Positions 1-4,713 of a stretch of DNA of 7,131 bases are shown here, one piece after another. The stretch comes from Prevotellaceae bacterium UBA1786. GTDB taxonomy: Bacteria; Bacteroidota; Bacteroidia; Bacteroidales; Bacteroidaceae. The position numbers and the translations under genes are program-made. The notes beneath the pieces are model-generated. The model saw only the letters and a program-made list of their open reading frames with translations, made no database searches and was not told where the DNA came from. Where the stretch lies: contig DCGE01000020.1 of assembly GCA_002314525.1 (NCBI GenBank), positions 1 through 7,131 of the forward strand, read 5' to 3'. Every line of letters begins with the position of its first letter. Position 1 is the first letter of the stretch.

Positions 1-27
1 CATAGGAGGACATAGAAGGACAAAGAG
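1..27. repeat. Degenerate 10-bp tandem repeat at the window edge
   Basis: Three consecutive decamers share a pattern: CATAGGAGGA, CATAGAAGGA, then CAAAGAG. The array is cut by the window edge, so copy number and origin are unknown. Read on the minus strand it is a C/T-rich run of the kind often seen as low-complexity intergenic repeats. Confidence 0.4.
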
Positions 28-45
28 TATTGGAAAATACGAAAA

Positions 46-84
46 AACGCAGAAACATCCCCATTATGGAGATTTCTCTGCGTT
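46..84 (-). terminator. Possible minus-strand stem-loop terminator
   Basis: AACGCAGA (46-53) is the exact reverse complement of TCTGCGTT (77-84), and a smaller CCAT/ATGG hairpin (61-69) lies inside. Read on the minus strand, the stem runs into six T residues (47-42). The long, imperfect loop makes termination uncertain. It lies too far from the operon end at 514 to be its main terminator. Confidence 0.3.
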
Positions 85-115
85 GACCAACAAGATGTAG
101 AAAAGGGGTTAAAAC

Positions 116-245
116 GGAACTCGGCAGAATTTCATTTTCCCACCTTGCAAAACATCTAAAATACCCCCAAAAGCAAGCGTGCTAAACCTATCAAAAAAGC
201 GGTATTTTTACCCTAAAAAATAGCTTTCAAATAGGAACGGGGCAG
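116..245. repeat. Direct repeat pair GGAACnnGGCAG
   Basis: GGAACTCGGCAG (116-127) and GGAACGGGGCAG (234-245) match at 10 of 12 positions, in the same orientation and 118 bp apart. Placed in the presumed element end, they could be arm-type binding sites for a recombinase or accessory protein. That role is inference. Confidence 0.4.
187..235. repeat. Nested inverted repeat
   Basis: CCTAT (187-191) pairs with ATAGG (231-235), AAAGC (196-200) pairs with GCTTT (223-227), and a small GGTA-TTTT-TACC hairpin (201-212) sits in the centre. Together they could form a branched structure. No T-tract follows that would make it a clear terminator. Confidence 0.35.
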
Positions 246-278
246 CAAAAACGAGTGTTAAAATATGTAAATTTGTTA

Positions 279-305
279 AATCAACCATTTGAAAATCAGT
301 TGATT
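279..305. repeat. 7-bp inverted repeat with inner palindrome
   Basis: AATCAAC (279-285) is the reverse complement of GTTGATT (299-305), with a 13-base spacer. The right half is also part of a second palindrome, AATCA-GT-TGATT (294-305). Confidence 0.4.
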
Positions 306-401
306 AGAAGGCTTTGTCCACGGACAAATATCGGACACTAAACCTTCAAAATGGCAGATTTTACGATTTCAAACATACTGATAATCAGCAGGTTAGCGAA
401 G
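294..401. repeat. Imperfect direct repeat AATCAGnnGrTTAG
   Basis: AATCAGTTGATTAG (294-307) and AATCAGCAGGTTAG (383-396) run in the same orientation 89 bp apart with three differences. Each is followed shortly by GAAG. The second copy ends about 20 bp before the tRNA-like fragment, a position that would suit a recombinase binding site. Confidence 0.4.
313..328. repeat. Perfect inverted repeat TTTGTCC-AC-GGACAAA
   Basis: Seven-base arms (313-319 and 322-328) flank a 2-base centre. The short spacer suits a dimeric DNA-binding protein better than an RNA hairpin. The bound protein is unknown. Confidence 0.45.
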
Positions 402-416
402 AGGATGTACGTAAAA

Positions 417-434
417 CGAATCCCTCTCTCTCCG
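417..434 (+). other. tRNA 3'-end fragment (tRNA-Ser-like), probable attachment-site remnant
   Basis: The bases parse as the end of a tRNA: CGAAT (end of the T-loop, 417-421), CCCTC (T-stem, 422-426), TCTCTCC (acceptor strand, 427-433) and discriminator G (434). A discriminator G with an implied GGAGAGA 5' acceptor strand fits tRNA-Ser. The bases before it are AAAA instead of the expected GGTT, and no 5' half occurs upstream, so this is not a working gene. Many tyrosine-recombinase elements integrate at tRNA 3' ends and leave such a fragment at the far junction. A terminator follows two bases later, as after a native tRNA gene. Confidence 0.5.
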
Positions 435-436
435 CG

Positions 437-469
437 AAAAGACTCAAGTTCAAATGACTTGAGTCTTTT
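437..469. terminator. Bidirectional intrinsic terminator
   Basis: AAAAGACTCAAGT (437-449) and ACTTGAGTCTTTT (457-469) form a perfect 13-bp stem with a 7-base loop. On the plus strand T residues continue to 472, a classic intrinsic terminator. On the minus strand the stem ends in four T residues, 45 bases beyond the stop codon of the lipoprotein gene, so it can also end the operon. The plus-strand polarity makes sense if it originally served the tRNA whose 3' fragment precedes it. Confidence 0.8.
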
Positions 470-513
470 TTTATCATTTTGGTTTATAGTATAGTCGGAT
501 ACCTTATCTTGTC

Positions 514-957
514 CTATTGCATAAAAGATAAATCATCGAATATGTTGCCTGCTGTTACTGACAGGCTGATTATTCGCGATGAACACTCTGATAGCGGAGC
601 GATGGTGATTGTTACCTGCTGATCCGCCACTATGACTTTAGCAGCTGCACATTCCAGTTTCTTTGGGTCATCTTCCTGCGGATAATAGTATGTTTTTTTA
701 TTAGAACCGTCCCCTAAATCCACTACCAGGACATTGCTTAGCCAGAAACCAGGATAATTCATACACCTGAAAGTATAAGTTCCACCTTCTTTGGGAACTT
801 TGTAATAAGACGCACCATCATATTTCACGGTTGTATATGAAACCTGTTCCCATTGCATCTTTTCCCAAACGCCGGTAGGTTCTTCTTTATCTTTCCCACA
901 CGAAGACAATGTAATCATAGCCACGATGGCTACCGTCATTGATAGAATTTTTCTCAT
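514..957 (-). CDS. Small lipoprotein with BACON-like C-terminal domain
   Basis: A 147-residue protein. It starts with a short basic segment, a hydrophobic stretch (about 4-17) and the lipobox LSSC, so Cys20 is the likely lipidated residue. The following GKDKEE is charged in the manner of Bacteroidetes surface-export signals, suggesting outer-membrane display. The mature part contains an EGGTYTF strand (about residues 58-64) and ends in AGNIFDDLSFMQ. This resembles the BACON carbohydrate-associated fold, which typically opens with GGT-aromatic strands and closes with a strand ending in Q; the match is by eye and degenerate. The start at 957 is chosen because it puts the signal peptide at the N-terminus; reading on upstream would overlap the GH43 gene and add non-signal sequence. 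It begins 52 bases after the GH43 gene and is probably the last gene of the operon. A role in glycan binding is inferred. Confidence 0.8.
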   Translation of the reverse strand: MRKILSMTVAIVAMITLSSCGKDKEEPTGVWEKMQWEQVSYTTVKYDGASYYKVPKEGGTYTFRCMNYPGFWLSNVLVVDLGDGSNKKTYYYPQEDDPKKLECAAAKVIVADQQVTITIAPLSECSSRIISLSVTAGNIFDDLSFMQ

Positions 958-1009
958 GTTATTTTCTGCTTTTTCTACAAAGATGCAAGTTGATCCCGCG
1001 AAAATTGAG

Positions 1010-3973
1010 TCATTCATAAACTTTCCAGTCATAGACGCCCTTGATTCCGGCAGTGATGGTGACACGAAGATACCTGAACCTTTTGTTGACCGCATCAACA
1101 TGAGGTGAACGTTTCTGCACATCATCATGCCCACCGATACGCACCCATCCATTTCCGTCCAGCGAACCTTCCAGAATATAGGCATGACCAGCCGTAGGAC
1201 GGACGAAGGCAATCTCACTGCTGCCCACCTGCTGAGGAGAACCCAAATCAATGGTCAACGTAGGACGGGTATCACCATCAGCAGCCATCCATCGTGAGCC
1301 ATAACTGTTGTCTATCGCATACAGAGCCTGGAAAGTCTCGGTCCGACGGCAACGCCAGTCTTGGTTCTGAAGAATCAGATGAGGCTGAGCTTCGCTTGAT
1401 GCAACACAGTCAAAGGTTTGCAGAGTCTTAGGATGATCACTGTCGCGCAGATAACCCACGCCACACATATTTACCGTAATAGGACGGATGGTGCCATCCT
1501 CGTTGAATTCCAGCTGTTCCACGTAGGTCATGCGGTTTGTACTGCGGCGGCCGAATTCAAGATAAGCCATGTAGAACTTCTCATCGTCATCCTTCCCAGG
1601 TGCACTGAACACACATCCATGTCCGGGTCCAAAGGCTCCCCACTCTATATTGGTGGTACAGACACGGTCCTGCTCAGGTGTCTCCCAAAGGCCTAATGCC
1701 GACACACGACTCATCTGGTAATAGTACTCATACCTCTCATCACCGCCTATCGTATACAGGTAGTAGTAGATGCCCTTACGCTTGAACACAATCGGTCCCT
1801 CACTATACTCAGTGCGACGTGTCTTGATGTTAGGGTAGATGCTGTCCAACGTCACCATGTCAGGGTTGAGACGAGCCACATTCCTGCTGCCCCAGAATGC
1901 ATATCGCACCGGCTGACCATTCTCATCCAATTTGTCATCCACGAATATCTCCGTATCGATAGCGTGAACTCGGTCCATCACCCACAGGCGGTTCTGCACC
2001 TCCAGACTGTTGCCCTTGGCCAGAGTAAAAGGTCCCTCGGGAGAGTCAGCCACCAATGGATACATATAGCCGTTCAGTGTTGGATAGAGGTACCACTTCC
2101 CGTTAGCCGGTATAGCCTTGCTTGGTGCCCAGAACTTCTCGCTCACCATCTGAGGCAGGATGCTGCCATCAAACGACCAATGTACGAAGTCCTTTGATTT
2201 CCACACCACCGCAGGGCCCGATGTATCCAATCCCCGACCATAGCCGTCAGTAGTAGCATAGCAGTAGAATGTATCACCTATCAACTGTATGCTGGCATCT
2301 GCTATCATATCCGGCAGAAGAGGCATACCGAATGGCGACTGCTGAGCTTCTCGGTCAGAGGCATAATAGAAGAAGTCCGAAAAAGTGGCCTCACCCCTCT
2401 CCTCCTTATTATTGTATGTATAGAGTCCAATGCGGTCACCGCGATAGTGACCCCACTGCAGATAGTATATGGCACAAGTCTCCCAGACTGTGCCGCCATC
2501 CATACTGACGCTGTACTGGCTGCGTGCGTCCAATCCCCACTCACTCTTGAGAACAATGCTGTTGGGCAGGTCGATATCATCATAGAGCGTTTCCTTCCCC
2601 GTATTGTCACGGTAATAGAGAATGCGTTTACCGTCCTCCATCTTCACACCGAATTCCGACCACGAACTTGAAAAATGGCAGATACCCGACCGCTGTCCCT
2701 CTGCCATCTTGGTGAGGTCCAGGTGTACTGCAGCCTGATTGCTTGGCGTTTGGTAACTGCGAAGTGTCAGAGTGTTGCCAGCCTTCAGCAAGTCGTTCTC
2801 GCGGAGTGGTCGGAAAGCCTTCAGTGTAAGTGAGTTCTTCGACCTCTTATAAAAACCAGTACGAGGGTGATAGTTCCATTCCCAGTCAGGAGCGGCAAAG
2901 CCTGTGATGCCAAATCCCGCACCGACACTCACAGGACCCAGAGGTTCAACACGGAAGGCAGTACCCTTGCGGGAAGTCACCGGCATCTTGTTGTTCCATA
3001 CCATACGGCCCACATTCTCCTTATCCGGCTGACCGATGATGGGCCAACCATCGTCAGTCCATGTAACAGGCAGCAGACTGGCCTGTCTTCCACCCCAGTC
3101 GCCATGACCGTGATGCGTCAGGAAGAACCAGTTTCCGGCCTTGTCCTGCAGATACCCACCCTGATTAGGCTCGTTCCATTCCGTCTGTGTATGACACAGC
3201 CTGTGTTTCTCGTTGTATGGTCCCATAGGGTGGTCAGCACGCTGCATCACAAGGTAGCGCCCACCGTCACGGTCCTCACTGAACATGTGATAGTACTTTC
3301 CCTTCCACTTGTAGAGTTTGTTCGCTTCCCTTCCGTAGCCTTCGTTGACCAGTACTTTCCTGTCCCAGTCAACAGTCGTCCCATCCTGTGAGAGCGGAAA
3401 TATATAGGTCTTGTAGTTATCGGCAAAATGTGAAGCCACGAAATAGTTCCGGCCATCCTCGTCGAAAAGCGGACAGCAGTCATCCCATCCACCTTCGAAG
3501 TTCATCTTTGTCAAAGGTGCCCAAGGACCTTCTATCTTCTTAGCCGTTGTCATGAACATCCCTTCGTCAGGGCAGCCGAAATACACATAGAACTTACCCT
3601 TATGCCAACGTATGGCACCTGCCCAGATTCCCCGTCCGTAGCGATCCATCTGCGTCCAGTTCTGTCCCTCACTGATTTGTGTGATATCCGGTACTGCGTG
3701 ACTGCAGATGCTCCAGTTCACCATATCCGCAGAACGTAGTATGGCCATACCAGGCTCGAACTGGAAAGTACTGCTGATGGCATAGTAGTAGCCATCGTGC
3801 TCAATGCAGTCAATATCACTGAAGTCAGCAGGAAGTACGGGATTCAGATAAGTATCCGTCGTCTGCTGTCCCCACGTCTGCCAGTCACCCCAGATCTGAG
3901 GGACAAAGGTACGTTGAGCCTTGACAGCCATCGACAGACAAAGGCAAGCCAGAAATGCAAGTCGAATTTTCAT
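1010..3973 (-). CDS. Exported two-domain GH43 glycoside hydrolase with ConA-like and F5/8 C-type modules
   Basis: A 987-residue protein with a cleavable signal peptide (likely cut after the VKA at 17-19), so periplasmic or beyond. Domain order: GH43 (about 40-330); a beta-sandwich like the GH43 C-terminal ConA-like module (about 340-537); a second GH43 (about 545-830); and an F5/8 C-type (CBM32-like) domain (about 855-987). Both catalytic triads look intact: D53, D165 and E216 in the first, D559, D673 and E725 in the second (base, pKa modulator, acid). GH43 enzymes are inverting beta-xylosidases, alpha-L-arabinofuranosidases or arabinanases. The WDDCCPLFDEDG and GREANKLYKWKGKYY motifs make the first domain most like subfamily 12; I cannot place the second. 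Debranching of an arabinoxylan-, arabinan- or arabinogalactan-like glycan is inferred. It lies between the FMN-binding gene (48-base gap) and the lipoprotein gene (52-base gap). Confidence 0.92.
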   Translation of the reverse strand: MKIRLAFLACLCLSMAVKAQRTFVPQIWGDWQTWGQQTTDTYLNPVLPADFSDIDCIEHDGYYYAISSTFQFEPGMAILRSADMVNWSICSHAVPDITQISEGQNWTQMDRYGRGIWAGAIRWHKGKFYVYFGCPDEGMFMTTAKKIEGPWAPLTKMNFEGGWDDCCPLFDEDGRNYFVASHFADNYKTYIFPLSQDGTTVDWDRKVLVNEGYGREANKLYKWKGKYYHMFSEDRDGGRYLVMQRADHPMGPYNEKHRLCHTQTEWNEPNQGGYLQDKAGNWFFLTHHGHGDWGGRQASLLPVTWTDDGWPIIGQPDKENVGRMVWNNKMPVTSRKGTAFRVEPLGPVSVGAGFGITGFAAPDWEWNYHPRTGFYKRSKNSLTLKAFRPLRENDLLKAGNTLTLRSYQTPSNQAAVHLDLTKMAEGQRSGICHFSSSWSEFGVKMEDGKRILYYRDNTGKETLYDDIDLPNSIVLKSEWGLDARSQYSVSMDGGTVWETCAIYYLQWGHYRGDRIGLYTYNNKEERGEATFSDFFYYASDREAQQSPFGMPLLPDMIADASIQLIGDTFYCYATTDGYGRGLDTSGPAVVWKSKDFVHWSFDGSILPQMVSEKFWAPSKAIPANGKWYLYPTLNGYMYPLVADSPEGPFTLAKGNSLEVQNRLWVMDRVHAIDTEIFVDDKLDENGQPVRYAFWGSRNVARLNPDMVTLDSIYPNIKTRRTEYSEGPIVFKRKGIYYYLYTIGGDERYEYYYQMSRVSALGLWETPEQDRVCTTNIEWGAFGPGHGCVFSAPGKDDDEKFYMAYLEFGRRSTNRMTYVEQLEFNEDGTIRPITVNMCGVGYLRDSDHPKTLQTFDCVASSEAQPHLILQNQDWRCRRTETFQALYAIDNSYGSRWMAADGDTRPTLTIDLGSPQQVGSSEIAFVRPTAGHAYILEGSLDGNGWVRIGGHDDVQKRSPHVDAVNKRFRYLRVTITAGIKGVYDWKVYE

Positions 3974-4021
3974 ATTAATATTGTTTCTATTTATCCATAA
4001 TCAGCGCATTACTCCTTGTTA

Positions 4022-4408
4022 CTATTTGTTAGCCTTGTAATACTTCAGTGCCTCAGCCATGTGAGCCTGCACGGCCTTGCTGCTCATGGTGGCACCAGTC
4101 ACGGCATCCACCTTCGAATGGTCTTCAAACTTCAGACCTGCAAAGGCAGGCAGCATCTCCTGCTTGATTCTTTCAAAGTACCTGGGAGTCTCCCTGTTCG
4201 GCAATGCCTCCACACTCTCAATCTTATCCTTCTTGACAGTCACTATCAGAGGTGTTGTATCCTTGAACCCTCTCGTAGTGCACAAGGTAGTAGTATTGAT
4301 CACATACATTCCCTTGCTCTTTGTCATGACCAATGTGTCCGTCTTCTGTTGTCCGAAGATATTTGTTGTGCAAAGCATTACTGCACAGAAAAGCAACAAT
4401 CTGTTCAT
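4022..4408 (-). CDS. Small secreted FMN-binding-domain protein, probably covalently flavinylated
   Basis: A 128-residue protein. Residues 1-19 form a signal peptide (basic start, hydrophobic core, cleavage near FG/QQ), so it acts outside the cytoplasm. The C-terminal half carries the FMN-binding domain hallmark VDAVTGATMSSKAV (100-113), as in NqrC and RnfG. In those proteins the flavin transferase ApbE links FMN to the threonine of the (S/T)GAT motif, here T107. The chain is a minimal single domain with no transmembrane anchor, haem motif or reductase partner in view, unlike Rnf/Nqr subunits. It is the first gene of the presumed operon, 48 bases ahead of the GH43 gene. The start has no Shine-Dalgarno sequence but an A/T-rich leader, normal for Bacteroidetes. 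The domain call is firm. The electron donor, the acceptor and any link to sugar metabolism are unknown. Confidence 0.88.
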   Translation of the reverse strand: MNRLLLFCAVMLCTTNIFGQQKTDTLVMTKSKGMYVINTTTLCTTRGFKDTTPLIVTVKKDKIESVEALPNRETPRYFERIKQEMLPAFAGLKFEDHSKVDAVTGATMSSKAVQAHMAEALKYYKANK

Positions 4409-4425
4409 ATTATAATTATTTTATA

Positions 4426-4449
4426 CCAACGTTGTGATAAAGACGTTGG
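4426..4449 (-). promoter_or_regulatory. Leader hairpin upstream of the FMN-binding gene
   Basis: CCAACGT (4426-4432) and ACGTTGG (4443-4449) can form a 7-bp stem with a 10-base loop in the operon's 5' leader, ending 17 bases before the start codon. It could affect translation or RNA stability. No T-tract follows, so it is not an intrinsic terminator. Confidence 0.45.
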
Positions 4450-4490
4450 AAACGATGGAAATTACACTTTTATTAGTTTTTTTACACATG

Positions 4491-4498
4491 CAAAATTA
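4491..4498 (-). promoter_or_regulatory. Bacteroidetes -7 promoter box (TAATTTTG) of the operon
   Basis: Read on the minus strand this is a perfect match to TAnnTTTG, the -7 element used by the Bacteroidetes primary sigma factor. A weak -33 candidate (GCTG, 4518-4521, against consensus TTTG) lies 19 bp upstream. Transcription would start near 4484, giving a leader of about 75 bases before the start codon at 4408. The poor -33 box suggests dependence on an activator, an inference. Confidence 0.6.
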
Positions 4499-4500
4499 GC

Positions 4501-4518
4501 GATAATTCTTGAATTATC
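4501..4518. promoter_or_regulatory. Perfect palindrome inside the promoter; probable operator
   Basis: GATAATTC-TT-GAATTATC has two perfect 8-bp arms and a 2-base centre. It lies immediately upstream of the -7 box and fills the spacer to the weak -33 region. A protein bound here would contact polymerase directly or block it, so it is a good operator candidate. No regulator gene is in the window. Confidence 0.55.
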
Positions 4519-4519
4519 A

Positions 4520-4532
4520 GCTCATATTGAGC
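4520..4532. promoter_or_regulatory. Second inverted repeat GCTCA-TAT-TGAGC at the -33 region
   Basis: Two 5-bp arms flank a 3-base centre, one base away from the 18-bp palindrome. TTGAGCC (4527-4533) recurs at 4559-4565, exactly 32 bp further upstream in the same orientation, about three helical turns. The set looks like an activator or repressor binding array. Confidence 0.4.
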
Positions 4533-4614
4533 CTAAAATTGGTTAATTATCCATTATTTTGAGCCGATTCTCCACTTTGTAACATTTCCCCCGACCGGAG
4601 GGCACAGACTGGAA

Positions 4615-4656
4615 GGGCGTGTTTTTCAGCTGTAACGCTGTAACGCTGAAACGCCC
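4615..4656. repeat. Bulged hairpin carrying three tandem octamers
   Basis: GGGCG (4615-4619) plus TTTCAGC (4624-4630) pair with GCTGAAA (4645-4651) plus CGCCC (4652-4656), leaving a TGTT bulge and a 14-base loop. Loop and right arm are built from CTGTAACG, CTGTAACG and CTGAAACG (4630-4653), three head-to-tail octamers with one mismatch. It lies about 55 bases beyond the stop codon of the primase-like gene. Without a T-tract on either strand it is not a clear intrinsic terminator, though it could protect the 3' end of that transcript. Iteron-like protein binding is another possibility. Confidence 0.55.
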
Positions 4657-4700
4657 CATCCGTTCTGTCTCCTTACTCGAAGTCTATCATCGTGAAAGTC

Positions 4701-4713
4701 AGTCAGGCTGACT
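4701..4713. repeat. Short palindrome overlapping the stop codon of the primase-like gene
   Basis: AGTCAG-G-CTGACT is a perfect 6-bp inverted repeat about one central base, and it overlaps the TAG stop (4712-4714). An extra AGTC at 4697-4700 allows an alternative pairing. No T-tract follows on the minus strand. Confidence 0.35.

Larger units (their letters stand above)
1..416. other. Gene-free, repeat-rich stretch; probable end of an integrated element
   Basis: No convincing coding region is visible on either strand. The stretch is A/T-rich and holds several direct and inverted repeats, listed separately. It ends abruptly at a tRNA-like 3' fragment (417-434). I infer that it is the terminal non-coding arm of an element integrated at a tRNA gene, because such arms carry recombinase binding sites and no genes. 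No integrase gene is present to confirm this. It could instead be ordinary intergenic DNA. Confidence 0.4.

Noticed and set aside
2..100. Open frame on the plus strand entering from the left edge and ending in TAG at 98-100
   Set aside because: Only 32 codons, low complexity, overlaps the decamer repeat and a hairpin, and no recognisable protein feature. It could be the tail of a real gene, but nothing supports that.
348..434. A complete tRNA gene ending at 434
   Set aside because: No GGAGAGA-like 5' acceptor strand, D-arm or anticodon arm is found upstream, and the T-stem 5' strand is missing. Only the 3' 18 bases fit.
514..1251. Longer version of the lipoprotein gene beginning at 1251
   Set aside because: It would overlap the GH43 gene by about 240 bases and put the signal peptide and lipobox in mid-protein. 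The start at 957 gives a normal lipoprotein.
2867..3391. Plus-strand open frame of 174 codons inside the GH43 gene
   Set aside because: It lies opposite conserved catalytic-domain sequence. Long antisense frames are expected at this composition.
4001..4016. Good Shine-Dalgarno-like AGGAGT followed by ATG on the minus strand ahead of the GH43 gene
   Set aside because: The ATG is followed by one codon and a stop (ATG CGC TGA). The GH43 signal peptide begins at 3973, so this is not its start.
4022..4408. FMN-binding protein as an Rnf or Nqr subunit
   Set aside because: It has the flavin motif but is a 128-residue secreted single domain without membrane anchor, and no other Rnf/Nqr genes are near.
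4016..4546. Long plus-strand open frame opposite the FMN-binding gene and promoter
   Set aside because: It is antisense to a gene with a clear domain and signal peptide, runs through the promoter, and its translation has no recognisable features.
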